From: Bacteroidales bacterium
GTDB taxonomy: Bacteria > Bacteroidota > Bacteroidia > Bacteroidales > GCA-2711565
Direction of reading: 5' to 3'
Assembly: GCA_028280405.1 (NCBI GenBank)
Contig: JANQLW010000017.1
Coordinates: 50,339-114,338, forward strand
Length of the DNA stretch: 64,000 nt
Part shown: positions 1-8,200 of the stretch, piece by piece
How positions within the stretch are numbered: the stretch's first letter is position 1
Layout: each line of letters begins with the position of its first letter
Notes under the pieces: generated by a model
Seen by the model: only the letters and a program-made list of their open reading frames with translations
The model's database searches: none
Told to the model about the DNA's origin: nothing
Position numbers and translations under genes: made by a program

Positions 1-1170
1 TATGAATCATCGCTTGAACAAAGTAATATTATTCAACTCATACAGGGTATGCAAGAAATCAAATTACAAAATGCTGAAATACAAAAGCGGTGGAATTGGG
101 AACATATTCAGGCTCGTCTATTTAAAATTAATATTAAAGTTTTAACATTAAGTCAATATCAACAAGCAGGGACAGTTTTTATAAATGAATCGAAAAATAT
201 CTTAATTTCATTTCTTGCTGCATATTCAGTGATTAAAGGTGATATAACTCTTGGAATGATGCTTTCTATCCAATATATTATAGGCCAATTAAACTCTCCT
301 ATAGCCCAATTTATCGGACTTATACACTCATTACAGGATGCAAAAATTAGTATGGAACGATTAGGCGAGATTCATAATGTAGAAAACGAAGAAAATATTG
401 GAATAAATAAAATATCAGAATTACCCCAAAATAAAAGTATTGAGGTAAAGAACTTAAATTTCCAATATGAAGAACCCCATGGTGAATTTGTTTTAAAAAA
501 TGTAAATTTGAGTATCCCTCAAAATAAAGTAACTGCTATTGTTGGAACTAGTGGTAGTGGAAAAACAACTCTGATTAAATTATTACTTGGCTTTTATGAG
601 ATTAAAAAAGGTGAAATAGTAATTGGTGATAATCTCTTAAAATATTATTCACAAAGATGGTGGCATACACAAATAGGAGCCGTTATGCAAGATGGTTTTA
701 TTTTTAATGAAAGTATAGCAAAAAATATTGCTGTTGGTAAAGAAACAATTAATAGAAAACTGTTAATGGAGGCTGTAAAAGTAGCAAATATTAAAGATTT
801 TATTGAAACCCTTCCTTTAGGTTATAATACAATCATAGGTAATGAAGGACATGGGTTAAGTCAGGGGCAAAAACAAAGAATACTTATTGCCCGAGCTGTT
901 TACAAAAATCCTAATTATCTTTTTTTTGATGAAGCTACTAATGCACTTGATGCAAATAACGAAAAAATAATAATGACAAATCTCAACAATTTCTTCAAAG
1001 GGAGAACAGTTATTATTGTTGCTCATAGATTAAGTACAGTTAAAAATGCAGATAGAATTATTGTAATCTCTCAAGGAAAGATTGTTGAGCAAGGTAGTCA
1101 CAATGAATTAGCAAAGTTAAAGGGAGAATACTATAATTTAGTTAAAAATCAATTAGAATTAGGAAGTTAA
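1..1170 (+). CDS. ABC exporter, bacteriocin/peptide type (5' truncated by window)
   Basis: The reading frame is open from base 1, so the gene starts outside the window; a Met at 49 is only an internal codon. What remains is the end of a membrane domain followed by a full nucleotide-binding domain: Walker A GTSGSGKTT (about 547-573), signature LSQGQKQR (about 856-880), Walker B LFFDEATNALD (about 919-951) and the H-loop VAHRLS. It most resembles peptidase-containing exporters of bacteriocins and similar peptides, which process a leader while exporting it; the C39 peptidase would lie upstream and is not visible. The HlyD-type adaptor begins 2 bases after the stop, so the two form a type I export operon in the inner membrane. 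No cargo peptide is visible inside the window. Confidence 0.9.
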   Translation, partial: YESSLEQSNIIQLIQGMQEIKLQNAEIQKRWNWEHIQARLFKINIKVLTLSQYQQAGTVFINESKNILISFLAAYSVIKGDITLGMMLSIQYIIGQLNSPIAQFIGLIHSLQDAKISMERLGEIHNVENEENIGINKISELPQNKSIEVKNLNFQYEEPHGEFVLKNVNLSIPQNKVTAIVGTSGSGKTTLIKLLLGFYEIKKGEIVIGDNLLKYYSQRWWHTQIGAVMQDGFIFNESIAKNIAVGKETINRKLLMEAVKVANIKDFIETLPLGYNTIIGNEGHGLSQGQKQRILIARAVYKNPNYLFFDEATNALDANNEKIIMTNLNNFFKGRTVIIVAHRLSTVKNADRIIVISQGKIVEQGSHNELAKLKGEYYNLVKNQLELGS

Positions 1171-1172
1171 GA

Positions 1173-2477
1173 ATGTCAGATAAAGAAAACATAGATAATA
1201 TAGAAATTCGAAGTAATGAAGTGACAGAAATACTTGGAGCTACACCATCACGAGTATTGCGTATGGGTATTTCTTCTGTACTTGGAGTTGTTTTAGTAAT
1301 TTTTATTGGTAGTTGGTTTTTTAAATACCCCAATATTATAAATTCAAAAATAACATTAACAACACAAAATCCCCCAGCTTTTTTACTTGCTAAATCAAAT
1401 GGGAAAATAACTCATCTATTTGTAGAAAACAACCAAATAGTTGAAGAAAATGAGATAATTGCTATTATTGAAAACCCAACAAATTATAATGACTTGCTTT
1501 ATTTAGATAGCATAATTGACACACTTGTGTCTTTTAGATCGTTTAATGATGATGTAAATTTAATGCTTGGCGAATTACAACCATATTTTTCGTTGTTCTT
1601 AAAAAATATTAAAGATTATAAGCACTCTATTAAGCTTAATTACTACTTTAAAAAAATTGAGGCTGTTAAAGAACGTAAAAAAGATTACCAAGATTATTAC
1701 AACTGTCTTCTTGAACAAAAAAAAATAAAGAATAAAGAACTAAGTATTTCCAAATCACAGTTTGAAAGAGATTTAGAGTTATATAAAGACAGTATCTATT
1801 CCAAAGCAGAGTTTGAAAAGTCAGAAAAATTATTCTTAAAGGAAAAACTTTCACTTAAAAATGCTATTACAAATTTAGTTAATACACAAATTACCATTAA
1901 TGAATTAAATCAACAGATTATAGAGCTAAACTCGCAAAAAACCAAAGAATTTCAAGAAAAAAAAATTGCTATTGAGGAAACACTCGACAACTTAAAAGGT
2001 CAAATAAACAAATGGAAACAGTCCTATTTAATACTTTCACCAATAAAAGGTAAGGTTACATTTACAAATATATGGAGTAAGCATCAAAATATAAAAATTA
2101 ATGATATTGTAGCCACAGTTATTCCCATAAATAAAACTAATATAATTGGTAAGATTGAAATCCCAGTTAATGGCGTAGGAAAAGTAAAGCTAGGCCAAAA
2201 AGTAAATATAAAATTAAGTAATTTCCCATATATGGAGTTTGGCTTACTAAAAGGGTATATCAAATCTATTTCATTAGTACCATTTACAAATCAAAATCAA
2301 TTATTTTATACAGCCGATGTAGATATTGATGATAACTTAATTTCAAATTATGGTAAACATTTAAAATTCACACACAAAATGACGGGTACTGCAGAAATCT
2401 TTACAGATGATATAAGATTAATAGAAAGATTCTTCAATCCACTAAAAGCTTTATGGAAAAACAACCAAACCAATTAA
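1173..2477 (+). CDS. HlyD-family membrane fusion protein
   Basis: This 434-residue adaptor protein has a cytoplasmic N-terminus, one membrane segment at about residues 32-52, a beta/lipoyl-like segment (about 60-105), a long charged coiled coil (about 140-285) and a C-terminal beta-barrel region. That is the usual layout of periplasmic adaptors that link an inner-membrane ABC exporter to an outer-membrane channel. It starts 2 bases after the upstream ABC exporter and is surely co-transcribed. No TolC-like gene follows; the IS element begins about 20 bases downstream, so a longer operon could have been interrupted here. The N-terminal segment (SNEVTEILG...) is the form seen in Bacteroidota adaptors paired with C39 exporters. 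Confidence 0.9.
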   Translation: MSDKENIDNIEIRSNEVTEILGATPSRVLRMGISSVLGVVLVIFIGSWFFKYPNIINSKITLTTQNPPAFLLAKSNGKITHLFVENNQIVEENEIIAIIENPTNYNDLLYLDSIIDTLVSFRSFNDDVNLMLGELQPYFSLFLKNIKDYKHSIKLNYYFKKIEAVKERKKDYQDYYNCLLEQKKIKNKELSISKSQFERDLELYKDSIYSKAEFEKSEKLFLKEKLSLKNAITNLVNTQITINELNQQIIELNSQKTKEFQEKKIAIEETLDNLKGQINKWKQSYLILSPIKGKVTFTNIWSKHQNIKINDIVATVIPINKTNIIGKIEIPVNGVGKVKLGQKVNIKLSNFPYMEFGLLKGYIKSISLVPFTNQNQLFYTADVDIDDNLISNYGKHLKFTHKMTGTAEIFTDDIRLIERFFNPLKALWKNNQTN

Positions 2478-2549
2478 TCTAATGCTCTAACTTCAGTCTA
2501 GGCACTATCCACAATTTTATGTAAATGAAATAACCCGGGGTCAACTCTT

Positions 2550-3751
2550 TTAGAGTTTTACCCTTTCTTCAAATATAATAATAAATTGATTCAGGATTCT
2601 GCCCCAATTTTGTATAGGTTGTGTCCATTTTTTAGTAATCTGGCTTAATGCTAAATAGGTTGATTTTACTAGAGCCTGGTCATTAGGGAATGAAAGTTTG
2701 TTTTTAGTATATTTTCTAATCTTTCCATTTAAATTTTCAATTAAGTTAGTGGTATAAATTATCTTTCTAATTTCTACGGGAAACTCAAAGAATACAGTAA
2801 GTTGCTCCCAGTTGTTTTTCCAGCTCTTGATGGCATAAGGATATTTCTGTGCCCACCTTTTCTCAAATTGTCTTAATTCATTTTCAGCAACTTGTTTTGT
2901 AGGTGCATTATAAATGTTTTTCATATCTGAGGCAAAAGCTTTTTTGTCTTTCCAAACCACATACTTTGCAGAGTTTCTAATTTGATGTACAACGCAAATT
3001 TGGGTACTTGACAAAGGGAAAACATTCTTTATCGTATCGGTAAACCCATTTAGATTATCCGTTACAGTACCAATATGTCTTCTACTCCACGGGCCTTTAA
3101 ATCTGTTAAAACACCCATCCAAAATGAAGCACTTTCATTCTTTCCAAGCCAGATACCCAAGAGTTCTTTATACCCCTCTTTGTTCAATCCTACAGCAAGA
3201 TAAACCGTCTTATTGATCACCTTACCCTGATCCCTTACCTTAAAGACAATGCCATCCATCCAAACAATGAAGTATAAATTATCTAATGGTCGGTTTTGCC
3301 AATCTAACATATCCTGATTTACTTTTTCTGTAATGTTTGATATAGCAGATCTAGATAGTTTAAAACCGTAAATGTTATGAAGTTCATCTTCAATATCTGA
3401 TAAACTCATCCCTTTGGCATAAAGCGATATAACAAGGTTCTGAACCGATAAAGACTTATTACTGTTCTTTGGTACTATAACTGGAGAAAAGCTACTATCT
3501 CGATCCCTGGGTACATTAATCTCTGCCTCCCCATATTCAGTCTTTAGGCTTTTTTTACTAAGACCATTTCGTGAGTTACCACTATTGTTCCCTTTAGGAT
3601 CATTCTTGTCATAGCATAGATGAACATCCATCTCGGCTTCCAATATCTTTTCTAGTCCGCGTGTGTGAAGTTCCTTTAAAAAACTTGATAGTTCTTCTTC
3701 ATTTTTAAACTTCTTCAGAAAGTCGCTGTTTAATAAATCGTCTTTTTCCAT
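2550..3751 (-). pseudogene. IS256-family transposase, frameshifted
   Basis: Read through the lesion this is a 400-residue mutator/IS256 transposase, the normal family length. The N-terminal half (3751 down to 3062) contains the first catalytic Asp in WMDGIVFKV. The C-terminal half (ending at 2550) contains the second Asp in TVTDNLNGF, a CVVHQIRN motif and the catalytic Glu in NLIENLNGK. The frame changes at about 3067-3070: restoring one base turns ...EDILVL-stop into ...EDILVTVTDNLNGF, the expected sequence. There is no slippery run at that point, so a programmed frameshift is unlikely; this is a decayed copy or an assembly error. Confidence 0.88.
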
Positions 3752-3783
3752 AATTATAAACTGTGTTTAAAGTTAATAAATCA

Positions 3784-3819
3784 AAAAAATCCCGGAGTTC
3801 ATGAAACCCGGAATTTTTT
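3784..3819. terminator. Bidirectional hairpin terminator inside the IS end
   Basis: The 12-base arms 3784-3795 and 3808-3819 pair at 11 of 12 positions, with an A-run on one side and a T-run on the other (A6..CCGG and CCGG..T6). It lies between the right end of the IS and the transposase start at 3751, where such a hairpin would stop read-in transcription from neighbouring genes, a known protective trait of many IS elements. Confidence 0.6.
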
Positions 3820-3848
3820 CCATTTACACAGTTTTATGGATACTGCCT

Positions 3849-4615
3849 CAGTCCTAACTTAATAATTTTAGCATTAGCCCAAAAGCTGAGACCTATCCCA
3901 CTCCACCACTTCTATTATTTATTTAAGTCACACTTTTTGTTTTCCTCCCACGTATAGCCTATTACTAATTAGCCCATTTTTTATCAAAAATGATCTTTAA
4001 TTAGTAATAAGCTATGCCAACACACTAAACAAAAAGACACCGCCCCTGGCGGCTATGCGCCTTAAATAAATAACCCAAAGCTACATTAACATAACAATCT
4101 CTTATAAAACAGCCCCACAGGCCTCCCCACTGTCATTCTTAGCTGGTCAAAAATCCCACATGCAACCCCTCATTCAAAATTTTTAGTAATTGCCTTTATC
4201 GTTTAATAATCATAAGGGTATGTCTTGCAAAAGCTACAACCATTCATAAAGCCTTCACTCTGCTAAAAGCTCCAAACTGCAGCTAATCTGGAATACTGTA
4301 TTACTTCTTGTAAACTTATCAAAGGATTTTAGCTTCATATAATTAACAATCTCATAGTTTCTATAACTAAACTTTTCATATTCTGACAAAACACGATCAG
4401 TTCTTAAAAGTTAAGATTTATATATACCTATTTAATAAAATTATAATATCTAATTGTGTATTAATTGCGAATCTAAGAGCTTACAGTTATTTAAATCTAA
4501 TTAACTCAAAACAAAACCATTAAGTAAAATCACGTATTTAATTTTTATGTATTCTTCCTATTTATATGTTAGTTACATATATAGTAATATTGAATTTAAC
4601 CTTAAATGTAATATT
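3849..4615. other. Intergenic region, 0.77 kb, no gene found
   Basis: There is no convincing reading frame on either strand. The left third is occupied by a long imperfect palindrome (listed separately). The rest (4081-4615) is AT-rich with scattered stops and no recognisable RNA gene. An upstream in-frame Met at 4547 of the next gene lies here, but the codons between 4547 and 4616 do not look conserved. Confidence 0.6.
3914..4074. repeat. Long imperfect palindrome (about 160 bp), MITE-like
   Basis: Three successive arm pairs line up around one centre: ATTATTTATTTAAG (3914-3927) with CTTAAATAAATAAC (4061-4074); ACTTTTTGTTT (about 3932-3942) with AAACAAAAAGA (from 4027); and a 17-base inner arm at 3955-3971 with its complement at 3998-4014 (16 of 17). 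The centre holds about 26 bases. The right half contains a GC-rich insertion (about 4040-4060) absent from the left. It has no coding capacity. It could be a miniature transposable element or the template of a large folded RNA. Confidence 0.6.
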
Positions 4616-5908
4616 ATGGATGTAGATTTTCATTATTATGGAACAGGAACAGCTGCAAAGGCAGCGGGTTTTAGCCTTGAAGATTCTGCTCTTTTGGCAA
4701 ATGTTGCCCAATATGTTGATTGGTTCAACAGCGATTTCTGGAGTTGGTGGTATCTTGTGAATCATAGAGGAAAACCCATAAAAGATAGTCATAACGATCA
4801 ATATCGGTACAATTTTCCACAGCTAACCTCCCAATTAATAAATTGGGAAATGGTTTTTGATTACGATCATAATATTTGGTGTGCTTTCCACTTTCCTCCT
4901 GGAAATCTTCCATACATCGTCGATGGGAACAATTGGGAGAAAACCTTCTGCGATAATCATGTGGTTAGAAATACAAAGTTGGGTAAAAATTATGCGAATA
5001 AGCTTTGTCGTCCATATAGTAAATTCATTTTAGATATGACAAAGGATACATTAAAGAAATTTAATGATCTATCCAATGCTTCAGGCGATGACCTGAAACT
5101 CCTTGTAGCAAGTTATGTGTTTCCAAGAAAGCGCTGTCCTGTTGAAGAAGGGCGTAAGATAGCAATGTTTTTACTAGGAGTACGCTTACACATATTTGCA
5201 GACTCTTGGGCACATCAGGATTTTACAGGGGAAGCGAATAAAGCTATCAATTCTGTAGGAACTTTAAACAATGTATATGCTAAGGATAAAAGAGGAAATT
5301 ATAAACTATGTAAATGGACGGGGACACTTTGGGCATTACATAATGATACTGATTGCGCAGCAGCTCCACTTCCGGTTACAGATAAGACTTCTGCAGGACA
5401 TGGACAATTAGGTCATCACCCCGATTATTCCTGGGATCAAATCAAATATCCTGCCGCATGGCTTCCAAATGATAAGCCTTATCATGAAAGAAATAACCCT
5501 TTGGAATATGACCAAGCTTGGATGTGGATGCGTTTCTTCCTAGAATTATGCAATCAATCAAAAAGTACATCGGATCATCCAGATCCTACACCGGATGAAA
5601 TCAATCAAGTGATCAGTACATGGCATGAACTCAGTTCAACGAAACTCAAAGCAGTTGAAGAAAGTGAGAATCTTTGGAAAAAAACAACCCTGGCTAAAGG
5701 AATACCAACCAGGTGGAACATAAAAGACCTAAAAAGTCTAGGCGTATATGACGGGTTACCCTTAACCCGATATGGGCATGTAAACATAGTTCAAAACAGT
5801 ATTCTTCATTATATGGAAACTGCTGCCGCTATCCATTATCAGTTTTGTGTAGAATGGCTCAAAGCTAATACTGAATATACTTGGAAATACTGGACACCTG
5901 TAACCTAA
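4616..5908 (+). CDS. DUF6765-like protein with HxxxDxxxH motif
   Basis: The ATG at 4616 (MDVDFHYYGTG) is chosen over the one at 4547 because this is where family-like sequence begins; that gives 430 residues. The N-terminal pattern DFHYYGTxxxAxAAGFSxEDSxxxANxxQYVD matches what I recall of the DUF6765 family. The motif LHIFADSWAHQDF holds H192, D196 and H200, spaced like the metal ligands of zinc-dependent phospholipase C/P1 nuclease folds, so a metal hydrolase fold is plausible; activity is inference. There is no signal peptide or membrane segment, so a cytoplasmic protein is expected. The gene 19 bases downstream is likely co-transcribed. Recent transfer would fit its place beside an IS and a long empty region. 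Confidence 0.7.
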   Translation: MDVDFHYYGTGTAAKAAGFSLEDSALLANVAQYVDWFNSDFWSWWYLVNHRGKPIKDSHNDQYRYNFPQLTSQLINWEMVFDYDHNIWCAFHFPPGNLPYIVDGNNWEKTFCDNHVVRNTKLGKNYANKLCRPYSKFILDMTKDTLKKFNDLSNASGDDLKLLVASYVFPRKRCPVEEGRKIAMFLLGVRLHIFADSWAHQDFTGEANKAINSVGTLNNVYAKDKRGNYKLCKWTGTLWALHNDTDCAAAPLPVTDKTSAGHGQLGHHPDYSWDQIKYPAAWLPNDKPYHERNNPLEYDQAWMWMRFFLELCNQSKSTSDHPDPTPDEINQVISTWHELSSTKLKAVEESENLWKKTTLAKGIPTRWNIKDLKSLGVYDGLPLTRYGHVNIVQNSILHYMETAAAIHYQFCVEWLKANTEYTWKYWTPVT

Positions 5909-5927
5909 TAACTTAATATAAATCATT

Positions 5928-6632
5928 ATGAAAACAATTAACATTTTTGCCTCTGTCGATGTAAAAGGAATATTGGATAGATATTTGTCTGATATGATCA
6001 GCTTTTATGGCTTTGATCCAACAGGAGACTTATCAGATTCTCAACTCCAAAGATTTCAAAATCTAAACCTTAATAGCTATTCAAAAAGTGACCCTCATAG
6101 TATTTGTCGTTTGGGATATCTTGATTATGCCGTGGCAGAACATACACGTTTGACATCAAGCAAAGATTCAACCATTGGCTGGAAACTGGATAACAAATAT
6201 ATTAAAGATGGTTACTTAACCACTGCCTATCAATTAGCTATTGCTGCAAAAAATAACGATCGGATCAGATGGTGGGGACACACTATCAGTCCTGGTAGTG
6301 AAACACAAGTTATCCTTTCCAATGTAGATAAACCAGGCTCGAGTACTCAACAGCCACAAGAATTTACTCACTACAAACGAACGGATGTTTCCTTTCTGAA
6401 TCCGGGACAACCAGTTGACCCAACGGGGCAAGATTTAGCAAAGGGTGTTGAAATAAATACACGAAATACATTTTGCGTGGAATGTACATTGAATAGTACT
6501 CCAAAAACAATATCATATGATGTAGAACTGTTACTTTTGAGTAAAGCTTTTATGAACAGGCAATCGGTTAAGTATATGTCGTACCCTATAGCTAAAATAG
6601 TCGTTGATCCAACTATTGTTGTTAAAGCATAA
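5928..6632 (+). CDS. Possible AidA/PixA-like (inclusion body) protein
   Basis: This 234-residue soluble protein has no signal peptide. It opens with INIFASVDVKGIL, resembling the INVLVxVDVxGAL start of AidA/PixA inclusion-body proteins, and has a DRIRWWGHTIS segment that resembles the central DxIRWRxxxLS segment of that family. The match is from memory and weak elsewhere. It follows the DUF6765-like gene by 19 bases and is followed by a clear terminator, so the two form a two-gene unit. The same co-directional layout suggests one shared, unknown job. Alternatively it is simply an uncharacterised Bacteroidota protein. Confidence 0.5.
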   Translation: MKTINIFASVDVKGILDRYLSDMISFYGFDPTGDLSDSQLQRFQNLNLNSYSKSDPHSICRLGYLDYAVAEHTRLTSSKDSTIGWKLDNKYIKDGYLTTAYQLAIAAKNNDRIRWWGHTISPGSETQVILSNVDKPGSSTQQPQEFTHYKRTDVSFLNPGQPVDPTGQDLAKGVEINTRNTFCVECTLNSTPKTISYDVELLLLSKAFMNRQSVKYMSYPIAKIVVDPTIVVKA

Positions 6633-6702
6633 GATCACAATAACTTTTAGCAATTTTAATTCATTAATTCCATATACGAATTTATATAATCGATATACCT
6701 CA

Positions 6703-6736
6703 AGGGTTAAACAAATTAGAGTTTAACTCTTTTTTA
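6703..6736 (+). terminator. Rho-independent terminator
   Basis: The arms AGGGTTAAAC (6703-6712) and GTTTAACTCT (6721-6730) pair over 10 positions with one G-T wobble, followed at once by a T-run (6731-6736). It ends the 4616-6632 transcription unit. Confidence 0.8.
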
Positions 6737-6811
6737 ATATAAAAATAAAATAAGTAAAATATTATTTTAGTAATAATTTTATATAGTTATTCAGAGGCCT
6801 ACAAATTTAAT

Positions 6812-6862
6812 ATGTGGTACGTTTATATCTTAAAATGTAATTCAAAATGTCCAGATTCTAAT
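6812..6862 (+). pseudogene. GIY-YIG nuclease N-terminal remnant
   Basis: The first ten codons read MWYVYILKCN, the characteristic opening of small GIY-YIG (UvrC-like) endonucleases, after which the sequence departs at once from the family and no catalytic core follows. The frame stays open to 7000 but runs into the 3' end of the opposing hemerythrin gene. Best read as a gene start left by a deletion; a chance match is possible because only ten residues support it. Confidence 0.45.
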
Positions 6863-6943
6863 TTTGACAGACCAATAAGATTCTCAAGCATGCCAGCTAA
6901 TTTCAGGGAAAGACACCAATCACAAATCTGCTATCGACAATTA

Positions 6944-7357
6944 TTAATCATTTTTAATCTGCTTAATCAAATAATTCCGGTAAACCATATCCGCATCTAA
7001 CTCATGTTCAGCAAGCCATTTTTTCAAAAACTGATATACTTCCTCAACATCAGGCACTGAAAAACGATTATACATAAGGTTATAATTAGATATTGTATAA
7101 ATAAAATGCCTGTGATCGGCAATGTGCTCATTCAAATAAGGATAGTCAATTTTCCTCAAATAGCTTTCTTCGGTTTCAAAATGTTCGATCAGATAATCAG
7201 TAAGTATTGACAAAAGCCGGGCATACTCCTTAGAGGTCATTCCTTCTTTATTATTATCTAAATTTCTTACGAGCTTAAAGAACTTTTGATGTTGTTCATC
7301 AACTTTACGGATGAAAACGGTCATTTCTTTGGTACAATTTTTTTTCTTTTTTGTCAT
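6944..7357 (-). CDS. Bacteriohemerythrin
   Basis: This 137-residue protein has the full set of di-iron ligands: H23 (DEQHQKFF), H59 and E63 (HFETEE), H78 and H82 (HIADHRHF), H118 and D123 (HELDADMVY). Bacterial hemerythrins bind O2 reversibly at the di-iron centre and serve in oxygen sensing, delivery or scavenging in the cytoplasm. The N-terminus is lysine-rich and lacks the tryptophan usually found near the start. The gene stands alone, facing the DUF6765 unit. A second bacteriohemerythrin (21542) and a RIC-like hemerythrin (50518) occur in the same window. Confidence 0.92.
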   Translation of the reverse strand: MTKKKKNCTKEMTVFIRKVDEQHQKFFKLVRNLDNNKEGMTSKEYARLLSILTDYLIEHFETEESYLRKIDYPYLNEHIADHRHFIYTISNYNLMYNRFSVPDVEEVYQFLKKWLAEHELDADMVYRNYLIKQIKND

Positions 7358-7701
7358 GCCTTTTTAAATAAAATGGAGTGAACTAAATGCTGCTTTTATA
7401 CCATTTTATAGACTGATTTACTCATAATATTTCGCGGCATAATGCCGGCCTGCCTTGCTGCAGGAAGTCCATATTACCACAAGCTGTTAATAGGTGATGC
7501 ATTTCCAATAATCATTATTTTTTTCATGTTCCTGTAATTTTATGTTTTATTTGTCGGAGGAATGCAGGGCATGGATATCCTTGCAGACATCGTTTGCCTG
7601 TATAAGATTGGCTGAGGCAAAGGGTGGCTGTTGCACAATCAAAGCTTCTGCCAATGGAATTTCCCAAAATTTCAAATCACATATCGAATATCTTATACTT
7701 A
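7358..7701. other. Intergenic region, no gene found
   Basis: This is a 344-base gap between two minus-strand genes. A GC-rich patch (about 7432-7480) contains small hairpins such as CGGCATAATGCCG and CCTGC..GCAGG, which could end transcription coming from the DUF3237 gene. A short plus-strand frame from 7542 overlaps the DUF3237 3' end and has no recognisable product. Nothing else is seen. Confidence 0.5.
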
Positions 7702-8178
7702 CTACCCTCTGGCGACATACCATGAATAATTAATGTTAAAACCTGTTTCGGTCGGCTGTCCAACACCCATTCCTATGGTATGGACTTTGTTCAGCCATGT
7801 ATATTTTTCATGACTCGTTTCAAAGCGGGGAGCAACAAAAATACGGAGGCCTTTAGGTATATTTCCAGCCATGAATTGTTCTACCTGGTCTTTGTTCATA
7901 TCAATAATACCACTATAACTAACATGGATCACCGCCCCATCATTGGTGTCAATAATCAGGCGTACATCGAGTTCAAAGCCATAGTCGGGTTTGATGCGTG
8001 CCCAGTCTCCGCCAATACCACGGAATGTACCGTTCAAAAGCGGCCCTTTTAATGTACCGCCTTCAGCCGTCGGAAATATTAAGCGGGTACCTTGGCCGGC
8101 CGGGCCAATATAAACAGGTTTGTGTGCATATGCATCTACTTCACAAAGATGTTCTAATTGAATAGGATACTTTTCCAT
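7702..8178 (-). CDS. DUF3237 (UPF0311) family protein
   Basis: At 158 residues this is the standard family length. Typical family segments are GRG-like ..GTRLIFPTAEGGTLKGPLLNG, GGDWARIKPD and a central LDVRLIIDTNDGAVIHVSY strand pair. The family forms a small beta-barrel; its biochemical role is not established. There is no signal peptide, so it should be cytoplasmic. It starts 22 bases after the stop of the giant fibre gene and runs the same way, so it is probably the last gene of that operon, although no functional link is known. Confidence 0.88.
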   Translation of the reverse strand: MEKYPIQLEHLCEVDAYAHKPVYIGPAGQGTRLIFPTAEGGTLKGPLLNGTFRGIGGDWARIKPDYGFELDVRLIIDTNDGAVIHVSYSGIIDMNKDQVEQFMAGNIPKGLRIFVAPRFETSHEKYTWLNKVHTIGMGVGQPTETGFNINYSWYVARG

Positions 8179-8200
8179 TTTTAAATTAATGTTACATTCT

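Larger units (their letters stand above)
2501..3847. mobile_element. IS256-family insertion sequence
   Basis: The element is about 1.35 kb with a single transposase gene on the minus strand. Imperfect terminal inverted repeats are visible: 2500-2527 and the complement of 3821-3848 agree at 22 of 28 positions, both beginning AGGCA. The flanks carry a likely target duplication: TCAGTCTA directly left (2493-2500) and TCAGTCCTA directly right (3848-3856), differing by one base. The IS256 family typically makes 8-9 bp duplications, which fits. The transposase is frameshifted, so this copy is probably inactive unless helped in trans. Confidence 0.88.

Noticed and set aside
3062..3122. Programmed frameshift in the IS transposase
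   Set aside because: No slippery A/T run at the junction and IS256 transposases are normally a single frame; a one-base loss explains it better.
7542..7733. 63-codon plus-strand frame
   Set aside because: Overlaps the end of the DUF3237 gene on the opposite strand and looks like random translation.
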